Shown here one piece after another: positions 1 through 5,587 of a DNA stretch of 35,437 nt (position 1 is the first letter of the stretch; each line of letters starts with the position of its first letter). The stretch comes from a virus. Position numbers and translations under genes: made by a program. The DNA is taken from the IMG/VR virus record IMGVR_UViG_3300046003_001479, positions 1-35,437 of that record. One strand, given 5' to 3'. The notes under the pieces were generated by a model. That model saw only the letters and a list, made by a program, of their open reading frames with translations. It searched no databases and was not told the origin of the DNA.

Positions 1-65
1 GCGTTTACTCGCTAACTTTTCAGCACAACAACAACACCGTAAAATTTCAAACCATAATATTATGA
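1..65 (+). CDS. 3' end of the 84-residue gene (other copy at 34792-35046)
   Basis: Only the last 20 or so codons are present, in frame with a TGA at 63-65. The sequence is identical to the end of the complete gene at 34792-35046, which shows that the window start lies inside that gene. Its stop overlaps the ERF start codon (ATG at 62-64), so the two genes are translationally coupled. The product has no family I recognise. Confidence 0.8.
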   Translation, partial: VYSLTFQHNNNTVKFQTIIL

Positions 66-456
66 GCATTTACAAAAAACTACTTACAATTCAGCAGCAC
101 GTTAACGGGCTAAAAAAGAACTCTAAATCGTTTGGTTACGAATTTGTGTCAGGTACTAAGGTACTAAGCGAGATAAAGCCTCTAATGAACGCGCAAGGGC
201 TTCTATTGAAACAAGAGGTATTAAGCTGCCATAACCAACGTATTGATTACACGGTTAAGAGTGGCGCAAAGTCTGAAATGTTTTCAAGTGTTGCCTTGAG
301 GTTTACTTGGGTTGATTGCGAAACTGGCGAAAAGGATGAAAATCTATTTCATGCCAACGGTCAAAACGATTGGGAAAAGGGATTAGGTTCTGCGCTTACC
401 TATGCCGAACGCTACTTTCTTTTAAAGTATTTTCACATTGCAACGGACGAAGATGA
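1..456. repeat. Left copy of imperfect terminal direct repeat
   Basis: This stretch matches 34982-35437 over its full 456 bp with 20 substitutions and no gaps. Positions 1-105 and 338-456 are identical and all differences lie between 106 and 337. Eighteen of the differences are synonymous in the ERF gene; the other two give Ser21/Ala and Ala69/Ser. This is what a circular or terminally redundant genome gives when a contig closes through two strain variants. A true tandem duplication of the gene is less likely, because the right copy simply runs off the window end. Confidence 0.95.
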
Positions 457-664
457 CATAGACAACCCCGAACGAAAAACAAGCGCACCAGTTCAAGTTG
501 CTGCACCTGTACCAACTCCAAAGGTGAAAGCCGACCTTAACCCATCGCATCCAAAATGGGAAGCCGCAAAGAAAGCCGTAAGCGAAGGCAGCACGACCGT
601 AGCAGATATTGAGAAAGCCTATACACTAACCGCAGCAAACGCTGAATTACTTACATCGAAATGA
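62..664 (+). CDS. erf: ERF-family single-strand DNA annealing protein
   Basis: The 200-residue product fits the phage ERF recombinase family (Pfam ERF). It has the N-terminal helix followed by a Tyr-Glu-Phe-Val segment near residue 27, a central beta-rich part (FTWVDCETGEK) and the family-typical GSALTYAERYFLLKYF helix followed by acidic residues (about 109-131). The C-terminal third is low in order, rich in Ala, Pro and Lys. ERF proteins anneal complementary single strands during phage recombination and genome circularisation. It overlaps the Gp157-like gene by 4 bp, and an OB-fold SSB-like gene follows, a usual ERF neighbourhood. A variant copy of its 5' part lies at the right end of the window. 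Family call is sure; activity is inferred. Confidence 0.93.
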   Translation: MSIYKKLLTIQQHVNGLKKNSKSFGYEFVSGTKVLSEIKPLMNAQGLLLKQEVLSCHNQRIDYTVKSGAKSEMFSSVALRFTWVDCETGEKDENLFHANGQNDWEKGLGSALTYAERYFLLKYFHIATDEDDIDNPERKTSAPVQVAAPVPTPKVKADLNPSHPKWEAAKKAVSEGSTTVADIEKAYTLTAANAELLTSK

Positions 665-1149
665 GCAAATCACTTTACCACATCGAACAGGAATATCTTG
701 ACCTTGCAAACCAACTGGAGCAAGGCGAACTAACAGCGGAATTAGAAACCGCGCTATCTATTAACCAATCGGAGTTACAAGGTAAGGCAATAGCCTATGC
801 CTACGTGATTAAAGATGCGCTTGCAACCGTAGACATTATTGATGCTGAGATAGCGCGGCTGATGGCACGTAAAAAGACGGAGCAAGCCAAAGCGGAAAAG
901 CTAAAGGAAACGATAAGTAACGCCATGCAGTTCTACGGGATTACGGAGGTCAAGAGCGAATTGGTTAAACTATCTTTTCGCAAGTCAAAACAGACCGTTG
1001 GAAGTAGCGAAGGACTGGACAAGGAATTTCTAACTGTGAAGCCCGAAAGTTACAGCCCTAATTTGACCGCAATCAAAGCGGCTATTGAGGAAGGTCGCGA
1101 AGTTAAAGGGTATCAAGTTTTGGAGAAACTTAGTTTGCAAATCAAATGA
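661..1149 (+). CDS. Siphovirus Gp157-like protein
   Basis: The 162-residue product has the Gp157 pattern: an N-terminal helical part, a long charged coiled coil with many Lys, Glu and Ala residues (about 55-100), then a short beta segment that reads KLSFRKSKQTV, and a C-terminal stretch ending in KGYQVLEKLSLQIK. Gp157 proteins were first noted in Streptococcus thermophilus phages, where a link to phage resistance was suggested; in many phages they sit beside ERF or other recombinases, as here. The start overlaps the ERF stop (ATGA). The molecular role is not known. Confidence 0.85.
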   Translation: MSKSLYHIEQEYLDLANQLEQGELTAELETALSINQSELQGKAIAYAYVIKDALATVDIIDAEIARLMARKKTEQAKAEKLKETISNAMQFYGITEVKSELVKLSFRKSKQTVGSSEGLDKEFLTVKPESYSPNLTAIKAAIEEGREVKGYQVLEKLSLQIK

Positions 1150-1277
1150 GTTACTCGACAGAAACCGTAGGCCGTCCGCTACCCCGTCAATGGATTATAG
1201 GCAAGAAATTAGTAGATGGGCAATTTGAAACCAAAAAAGTAGTAAATTCGCAAAAACAAAACAAACCATGCAAGTAG
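1146..1277 (+). CDS. Small 43-residue protein of unknown function
   Basis: An ATG at 1146 overlaps the preceding TGA, and the frame stays open for 43 codons to a TAG at 1275-1277, 10 bp into the next gene. The product begins MSYSTETVGRPLPRQWIIGK and is basic. It fills an otherwise empty 118-bp gap and keeps the tight overlap style of the operon, which is the main reason to accept it. No family is recognised. Confidence 0.55.
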   Translation: MSYSTETVGRPLPRQWIIGKKLVDGQFETKKVVNSQKQNKPCK

Positions 1278-1615
1278 AAGGTAAAGTGGCTCACATCGGG
1301 CAAACAGAAACAGTAGGAGCAAACGGATTCACCAAGCGGCTATTAGTGGTCGACACGGGTGCGCAATACGATGCACTAACGCCAATCGAATTTAAGAAGG
1401 ATAAGGTTGCCTTATTGGACAACTTGAAGGTTGGGCAAACCGTAAAAGTATCAATCAATCTTGGCGGTCGAGAATATAGCGGCAAGTACTACCCAAGCAT
1501 TACGGGTTGGAAAATAGAAGCTACTACGATTGCAGCAAGTAACCAACGGGCTAATCCAACACCCGTAATGGTTGCATTTGTAAAGGACGTAGATAGTGAT
1601 TCATTACCTTTCTAA
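1268..1615 (+). CDS. DUF3127 OB-fold protein, likely phage SSB
   Basis: The 115-residue product fits DUF3127, an OB-fold family common in Bacteroidetes. Visible hallmarks are the MQVEGKVAHIGQTETVGANGF start, a KRLLVVDTGAQYDALTPIEF strand pair, and KVGQTVKVSINLGGREYSGK followed by the ITGWKIE strand. The protein ends DVDSDSLPF, which is an acidic tail closed by Pro-Phe, the hallmark of bacterial SSB C-termini that recruit replication partners. Together with ERF and Gp157 upstream this points to a phage single-stranded DNA-binding protein. ssDNA binding is inferred. Confidence 0.85.
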   Translation: MQVEGKVAHIGQTETVGANGFTKRLLVVDTGAQYDALTPIEFKKDKVALLDNLKVGQTVKVSINLGGREYSGKYYPSITGWKIEATTIAASNQRANPTPVMVAFVKDVDSDSLPF

Positions 1616-2034
1616 TGCCAGTACTATCCAACAAAAGCCGCGAAAGGCTTGAAGGAATTAAACCCGTTCTAATCGAGATAATCGAAAGGGCAATAATTGA
1701 CACGCCAATAGACTTCGGCATTCCTCCTGATGGGGGATTGCGGACTGCCTACCGACAAAATCAACTGTATGCCAAAGGGCGAACCGAAGCTGGGCAGATA
1801 ATTACATGGGTGGATGGAATGAAGAAACGCTCACGCCACCAAGATGGAGATGCCTTTGACATTTACGCATTTGTAGACGGCAAGGCTTCGTGGGATGCAA
1901 AGCATTACGAACCGATTGCACGACATTTACAAGGCATTGCTTGGGTGGAATTTGGGGTTGTGCTAACTTGGGGAGGTGATGGATTGGGTAAAAACAAAAC
2001 GATTGACCGACCACATTTCGAGATTAAGAAATGA
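1615..2034 (+). CDS. Endolysin, M15-family peptidoglycan peptidase
   Basis: The 139-residue product has the M15 (VanY/L-Ala-D-Glu endopeptidase-like) zinc site: SxHxxGxAxD at residues 73-82 with ligands His75 and Asp82, and the second His in RPHF (His134). A typical GLRT.YRQNQLYAKGRT segment precedes the site. It would cut the peptide stems of peptidoglycan. No signal peptide is visible, so release should need a holin; the best holin candidate (32121-32348) lies more than 3 kb upstream on the circular map. It starts on the TAATG overlap with the SSB-like gene, an unusual place for an endolysin, inside a recombination operon. Confidence 0.9.
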   Translation: MPVLSNKSRERLEGIKPVLIEIIERAIIDTPIDFGIPPDGGLRTAYRQNQLYAKGRTEAGQIITWVDGMKKRSRHQDGDAFDIYAFVDGKASWDAKHYEPIARHLQGIAWVEFGVVLTWGGDGLGKNKTIDRPHFEIKK

Positions 2035-2333
2035 CACCCGAACGTTATTTCACACTCGCCTTAATCATTGCGGTTGCCATCCTTAGCTGGATTGCATTCG
2101 GTAACCCATCGCAAGATGTGCCAGTAATTGACCCCGAAACGTACCGCATCGAAGAACGGCAAAGGATTAGGGACTTGGAAGTAATACCAGCGCAGATGGC
2201 GTTGGATAGCGTGGTGAAACTATTGGAGTTAAAGCCGACCATTCGCTACGTTAGGGCGAAGAAACAAACGAAACAACGAGCAGAATTGAGTGATAGTTTG
2301 CAGGCTAAATTGTTAATTGATAGATTGAAATGA
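2031..2333 (+). CDS. Small membrane-anchored protein, possible inner-membrane spanin
   Basis: The 100-residue product has a short N-terminus, one strong transmembrane segment (about residues 6-24, LALIIAVAILSWIAFG) and a charged, helix-prone remainder rich in Arg, Lys and Glu. That N-in topology with an outer helical tail, next to an endolysin, resembles Rz-like i-spanins. No partner lipoprotein with a lipobox is visible nearby, so the spanin call is only a suggestion. It overlaps the endolysin stop by 4 bp. Confidence 0.6.
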   Translation: MTPERYFTLALIIAVAILSWIAFGNPSQDVPVIDPETYRIEERQRIRDLEVIPAQMALDSVVKLLELKPTIRYVRAKKQTKQRAELSDSLQAKLLIDRLK

Positions 2334-2401
2334 TGGAAGATGAACGCGAAAGAATCAAAGATATGTCTGTCCCAAACAAAGTGGATATTTGGGACAAATG
2401 A
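2330..2401 (+). CDS. Possible 23-residue peptide coupling to the methyltransferase
   Basis: An ATG at 2330 overlaps the preceding stop and a 23-codon frame ends in a TGA that overlaps the methyltransferase ATG (2398). The peptide (MMEDERERIKDMSVPNKVDI...) is charged. It may be a real micro-gene, or only a device that carries ribosomes across to the methyltransferase. The short length gives little coding evidence. Confidence 0.3.
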   Translation: MMEDERERIKDMSVPNKVDIWDK

Positions 2402-3060
2402 GTAAACCGACTTCGGAGGTTTATTTGGAAGATTGTGTAAAGGCATTAAAACGCTATGCAGATAACCATTTTGACTTAGCAATAGTTGACCCGCCTTATG
2501 GGATTGGCGAAAGTTTGAAGAAAAGAGAAAATACGACAAGCGACAAATGGAAAGCACCAACAAAGAAAATACACAACCCGAAAGATTGGGACAAATCAGC
2601 ACCCGATAAAAGTTATTTTGATGAACTTATAAGAGTATCTAAAAATCAAATTGTATGGGGAGCAAATCACTTTATAAGCCGGTTGCCTTACGATAGTAGT
2701 TGCTGGTTAGTTTGGGATAAAAAAAATGGCGAAAGTGATTTTGCAGATTGTGAATTGGCTTGGACTTCATTTGATAAAGCAGTAAGAAAATTTGAATGGT
2801 TATGGAATGGTTTTCAAAAACAAAGACCAGAAGTAAGAATACACCCAACCCCAAAACCTGTGGCTTTATATGATTGGATTTTGCACAATTACGCAAAGCC
2901 AAATGATTTGATTTTAGATACCCATTTAGGAAGTGGAAGCAGTAGGATTGCAGCGTATAAAGGCGGATTCAACTTTATAGGATTTGAAATAGACCAAGAA
3001 TATTATGAGAAACAAGAAAAAAGGTTTAACCAATTCAAATCCCAACTAACTTTATTCTAA
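2398..3060 (+). CDS. Site-specific DNA methyltransferase (amino-methyltransferase, beta-type order)
   Basis: From the ATG at 2398 the product is 220 residues. The catalytic DPPYG motif is at residues 31-35 and the SAM-binding LDTHLGSGSS motif at 173-182, followed by GFEIDQEYYEKQEKR. Catalytic motif before SAM motif is the beta-group order of N6-adenine/N4-cytosine methyltransferases. It is small, with little room for a target-recognition domain, and no restriction enzyme gene adjoins it, so it is best seen as an orphan enzyme protecting phage DNA. The gene is clearly more AT-rich than its neighbours, suggesting recent acquisition. A TTG nine bases upstream could also start it, but the ATG overlaps the preceding stop. 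Confidence 0.9.
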   Translation: MSKPTSEVYLEDCVKALKRYADNHFDLAIVDPPYGIGESLKKRENTTSDKWKAPTKKIHNPKDWDKSAPDKSYFDELIRVSKNQIVWGANHFISRLPYDSSCWLVWDKKNGESDFADCELAWTSFDKAVRKFEWLWNGFQKQRPEVRIHPTPKPVALYDWILHNYAKPNDLILDTHLGSGSSRIAAYKGGFNFIGFEIDQEYYEKQEKRFNQFKSQLTLF

Positions 3061-3428
3061 TGAAAACTCTTCTACTCCTATTCCTACCCTTCGCATCTAT
3101 TGCACAGGTTCACTTAAACGCTACTCAGGTGCGATTGGTTAACACGCTACTCGATGAACGTGAGCAGCTACTCGAATCCAGCACAGAGGTGCAAGAGTGG
3201 CGAGATGTATACTATGAATGCGATAGACTTAGCGCAATACAGGATAGCAGCATAGTGGAGTTAAAACTACTCGCAGACCTCCACACCAAACGGTCAGCAG
3301 CCTTTGAAAAGCTAAACGCAAAGGAACGGGTAAAATCACAAAGACGGGCGCGGACTGCGTGGATACTGGGCGCAGTCGTGGTAGTTGAAACGGTTATCAT
3401 TACCGTAGTAGCCGCAACCCTTCGCTAA
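3060..3428 (+). CDS. Exported or membrane protein with coiled coil and C-terminal membrane segment
   Basis: The 122-residue product starts with a classic signal peptide (MKTLLLLFLPFASIAQ, probable signal peptidase I cut after Ala), then about 75 residues of charged helix likely to form a coiled coil, then a strong transmembrane segment (about residues 99-120, AWILGAVVVVETVIITVVAA). Mature topology would be periplasmic coiled coil anchored in the inner membrane. Signal plus coiled coil plus C-terminal anchor is the plan of unimolecular spanins, but a lipobox Cys is absent. It starts on the methyltransferase stop and closes the operon. Confidence 0.65.
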   Translation: MKTLLLLFLPFASIAQVHLNATQVRLVNTLLDEREQLLESSTEVQEWRDVYYECDRLSAIQDSSIVELKLLADLHTKRSAAFEKLNAKERVKSQRRARTAWILGAVVVVETVIITVVAATLR

Positions 3429-3456
3429 ACTTATTTAGAATAAATTAATTTTGGCG

Positions 3457-3485
3457 TTGTGGTAACGAATTTATGTATATATTTG
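3457..3485 (+). promoter_or_regulatory. Bacteroidetes-type promoter for the 3.5-4.36 kb operon
   Basis: A TATATTTG box (3478-3485) fits the Bacteroidetes -7 consensus TAnnTTTG, with TTG at 3457-3459, 18 bp upstream. The spacer contains GTAACGAA, and the whole element agrees at 25 of 29 positions with the promoter at 34457-34485. A TTATTTAGAAT sequence (3431-3441), a half of the palindrome found at the other promoter, lies 15 bp upstream of the TTG. It would start transcription about 15 bp before the 3508 gene. Confidence 0.75.
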
Positions 3486-3507
3486 CAGCACATTAAACCA
3501 CATCAAA

Positions 3508-3699
3508 ATGAGAACATCACACGTACTATCGCTACTCCGTTCGGGTAGTTACTCAAAACAATCAATTGCGCTGCTTGTAGGTCAGCAAATGGGGCGCAAA
3601 TGGAGTATATCAGTTATTGAATCCGACCTTAAAGAACTAAAGAAAATCTATCACGTTGAACAGGATGGCAATTTGTATACGATAACTAACCAAGACTAA
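3508..3699 (+). CDS. Small HTH-like protein, candidate regulator
   Basis: The 63-residue product has two helix-prone stretches followed by SISVIESDLKELKKIYHVEQDGNLYTI. The pattern of a helix with the S.xxIExDLkxL signature followed by a short beta wing resembles winged-helix DNA-binding domains, and a similar pattern recurs in the protein at 4075-4356. It is the first gene after a strong promoter. DNA binding is inferred from pattern only. Confidence 0.6.
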   Translation: MRTSHVLSLLRSGSYSKQSIALLVGQQMGRKWSISVIESDLKELKKIYHVEQDGNLYTITNQD

Positions 3700-3711
3700 A
3701 ACCAAACCACA

Positions 3712-3924
3712 ATGGAATTTGAAAAAGTAGTAACCGTTTTTGATGACATCCAATTACTTGTTAAGGGTAATTACGAATCTTCTAAAGGCAGCAGAGATGA
3801 ACCGCCTTACTTTGAGTGCGATGTATATGGCGTTTACGCAATAAGCGGCCAAGAGATTACCGACATCGTGAGCGAACGTGTGATGAAAATGATTGAATGC
3901 AAATTAGCCGAGATACTGCCATGA
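3712..3924 (+). CDS. Protein of unknown function, 70 residues
   Basis: This acidic product (MEFEKVVTVFDDIQLLVKGN...) has an apparent beta-rich first half and a C-terminal helix (residues about 47-69, ITDIVSERVMKMIECKLAEI). An A-rich leader (accaaaccacaATG) precedes it and its TGA overlaps the next ATG. No family is recognised. Confidence 0.6.
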   Translation: MEFEKVVTVFDDIQLLVKGNYESSKGSRDEPPYFECDVYGVYAISGQEITDIVSERVMKMIECKLAEILP

Positions 3925-4088
3925 GGTCGATATTCCTAACCTATTACATTACGTGCCTACTATGCCCGATTTTAGCATACGAGCCGCACGTTTGCAAAGA
4001 AACGCATGAGATACCAACGCACGTTAAAATATTTACGTTGAAGCAACAACGAATGTTTTACAAGGATATAAACGATGCCAGCCAATAA
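3921..4088 (+). CDS. Small protein with signal-peptide-like N-terminus, unknown function
   Basis: From the ATG at 3921, which overlaps the preceding TGA, the product is 55 residues. Its start (MRSIFLTYYITCLLCPILAYE) looks like a short signal peptide or membrane segment, and the rest is polar with HVCKETHE. It overlaps the next gene by 14 bp. An earlier in-frame ATG at 3897 would add eight residues inside the upstream gene and is less likely. Confidence 0.5.
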   Translation: MRSIFLTYYITCLLCPILAYEPHVCKETHEIPTHVKIFTLKQQRMFYKDINDASQ

Positions 4089-4356
4089 GTCAGCGTTCAA
4101 ACGTTACCTTGTAATCATTCGCGAGCTGCGTGCTGCGAGTTATGACCAGCCACTTACGCGGTTTGCCTTAGCCAATAAGGTTAATTTTTTCCTGGGAAAT
4201 AACACCAGCGCGGCAACCGTTGAAAAGGACATCCATACGCTGCGGCATGATAGCGACCTTGCTTTCTTCGTGCCAATACGTGCAAGAAGAAATGGCTATT
4301 GGATTGAGGACGACTACCTACTATCTGCACACATTGCCAAAACGTGGAGGATATGA
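4075..4356 (+). CDS. HTH protein resembling the N-terminal domain of WYL-type regulators
   Basis: The 93-residue product reads RYLVIIRELRAAS...TRFALANKV, then NTSAATVEKDIHTLRHDS and a basic wing RARRNGYWIEDD. In WYL-family regulators the N-terminal winged helix has the same arrangement: S.xTIxRDI..L followed by I....GYxI. The ligand-binding WYL domain is missing. It is the last gene before a strong terminator and next to the GTGTACA array, so it is a good candidate for the protein that reads those sites. This is inference. Confidence 0.65.
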   Translation: MPANKSAFKRYLVIIRELRAASYDQPLTRFALANKVNFFLGNNTSAATVEKDIHTLRHDSDLAFFVPIRARRNGYWIEDDYLLSAHIAKTWRI

Positions 4357-4377
4357 CCCAAACCAAACGATTCAAAG

Positions 4378-4410
4378 AAGCCCTTGCATTTAGTTGTGAG
4401 GGCTTTTTTT
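4378..4410 (+). terminator. Intrinsic terminator of the small regulatory operon
   Basis: A perfect 7-bp stem AAGCCCT (4378-4384) and AGGGCTT (4399-4405), with a 14-nt loop, runs straight into seven T residues (4404-4410). It begins 21 bp after the stop of the HTH gene and separates this operon from the repeat array. Confidence 0.9.
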
Positions 4411-4419
4411 ATGTCCAAA

Positions 4420-4665
4420 GTGTACACACGTTTGTACAGTACGTGTACACGTCAAACCCTTATAAACATTGGAAAAACGTAGTGTGTAGTGTACAAACAC
4501 ACTAAAAACAGTTTTGGAAAATTATTATAAAACTAATAGTAAAAATCAATTTTGAGTGTACAAAAGTGTGTATTTTAACGTAGAACCGCGCTACCATTGG
4601 GTTTGACGTGTGTTTGAAGTGTACAAAAAGTGTACAAAAGTGTGTATTTTCTTTTTTTGTGTACA
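4420..4665 (+). repeat. Array of seven GTGTACA sites (operator or iteron array)
   Basis: GTGTACA occurs at 4420, 4443, 4489, 4556, 4619, 4630 and 4659, all on the + strand. Three GTGTGTA half-like sites accompany them at 4482, 4566 and 4640. A 22-bp block is exactly repeated at 4555-4576 and 4629-4650. The second site forms a perfect 12-bp palindrome, ACGTGTACACGT (4441-4452). An inverted repeat AGTGTGT/ACACACT (4481-4503) flanks the third. The last site overlaps the -33 element of the next promoter. No convincing gene lies in this 440-bp gap. It is either a repressor operator array or replication iterons. Confidence 0.85.
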
Positions 4666-4688
4666 ATTAAAAAAAAGTTGTATATTTG
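4656..4688 (+). promoter_or_regulatory. Promoter of the replication operon
   Basis: TTTG (4656-4659) and TATATTTG (4681-4688) are separated by 21 bp, matching the Bacteroidetes -33/-7 consensus. The TTTG runs into the last GTGTACA copy, so a protein bound there would block the promoter. Predicted transcription start is near 4695, about 100 bp ahead of the first gene. Confidence 0.85.
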
Positions 4689-4735
4689 CCATCGTTCAAT
4701 CGGGTAGCAGACCGATAAACAAAAAAGAACTTATT

Positions 4736-4784
4736 AACCCATTCGAGGGAGGAGCTGCTACTCCAAACTCGGCTGGGTTTTTTT
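4736..4784 (+). terminator. Leader terminator (attenuator) upstream of the 4796 gene
   Basis: The outer stem pairs AACCCA (4736-4741) with TGGGTT (4774-4779), a second stem pairs CGAG (4744-4747) with CTCG (4768-4771), and an inner GGAG/CTCC hairpin (4751-4764) caps it. Seven T residues follow at 4778-4784. It lies between the promoter and the start codon at 4796, so full transcription of the replication operon needs read-through. A smaller hairpin ATCGG/CCGAT (about 4698-4715) precedes it in the leader. Confidence 0.8.
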
Positions 4785-4795
4785 ATTGCTTAAAA

Positions 4796-5089
4796 ATGGA
4801 AGAATTAAACGAAAATTTGTCATCATTATTTAATGAAAGCATTTGGTTAAATGATGTGTCGCAAGCTGAAAAGTCATTTGATGAACTAATGTATTTAGTT
4901 GAACAGCAAAAAGAAAAACCACAAGAATATGATTACTATGATGATTTTGGTAAGAATGCCGAAATAGAAATCAAAGAGGTCAAAGAGTTTGCCGATGCTA
5001 TTTGGGTTAATTTAATTAGCGGAGAATGGAAGTTGAGCAAGACCCCTAAAGAATTGTGGATTGAAGCCTATAAGTCTACAAACAATTAG
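4796..5089 (+). CDS. Acidic protein of unknown function, 97 residues
   Basis: I start this at the ATG at 4796, just after the leader terminator, rather than at an earlier in-frame codon that would lie upstream of the promoter. The product (MEELNENLSSLFNESIWLND...) is strongly acidic and helix-prone with a Tyr/Asp-rich middle and ends with a Trp-containing helix (KELWIEAYKSTNN). Small acidic first genes of early operons are often DNA mimics or host-take-over proteins, but nothing specific supports that here. The gene is AT-rich. Confidence 0.65.
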   Translation: MEELNENLSSLFNESIWLNDVSQAEKSFDELMYLVEQQKEKPQEYDYYDDFGKNAEIEIKEVKEFADAIWVNLISGEWKLSKTPKELWIEAYKSTNN

Positions 5090-5092
5090 GTT

Positions 5093-5587
5093 ATGGAAAA
5101 AGAATTAGTTGAGTTTTACAAAGAACTACTTTTGCCCGAATGGGATATTTGGCAAGAAGTAAAAGGGGTTAATCCTAGAACTGGTGAACGCAGACGAATT
5201 GACTTAATAATACGACATAAGGAACGCCACAATTTTACCTTTGGTGTAGAGTGTAAGCGTTTAGACTTAAACGGATATAATCAATACTCTGACTGGTTAA
5301 AGCAAATGATAGTATACACTCAGGTTGAGTGGGGTGAAAGAAAGCAACGTCTTCCAATTTTATCATGCCCATCTTTAGCTGGTGGTGACGATGCCTGTGC
5401 TTATTACGCATTAAAACGCATAGCTGGTAAATTTGGACTTGGTGAACTATGCAGCGAGAAAAGATACAACAGCGATGAGCATTTATTGAAAGTTATGATG
5501 TCGGACACTATTCTTTGGAGGACTGACAACGGATTTAATGAGGGGCAAAAAAACAGAGATTTCACAAAACTAATAACATCACTATGA
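5093..5587 (+). CDS. PD-(D/E)XK-fold nuclease-like protein
   Basis: The 164-residue product carries RRIDLIIR (Asp37) followed 16 residues later by FGVECKR (Glu53-x-Lys55), the spacing and strand context of a PD-(D/E)XK active site. An upstream Glu22 could complete it. The C-terminal half is helical and has two Cys residues but no clear zinc site. It overlaps the primase start by 4 bp, so a role in replication or DNA processing fits. The exact family is not recognised. Confidence 0.65.
   Translation: MEKELVEFYKELLLPEWDIWQEVKGVNPRTGERRRIDLIIRHKERHNFTFGVECKRLDLNGYNQYSDWLKQMIVYTQVEWGERKQRLPILSCPSLAGGDDACAYYALKRIAGKFGLGELCSEKRYNSDEHLLKVMMSDTILWRTDNGFNEGQKNRDFTKLITSL

Noticed and set aside
4353-4505. 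A 50-codon frame starting on the ATGA after the HTH gene
   Set aside because: It runs through the terminator and into the GTGTACA array, so its sequence is set by those signals; the peptide has no protein-like pattern.
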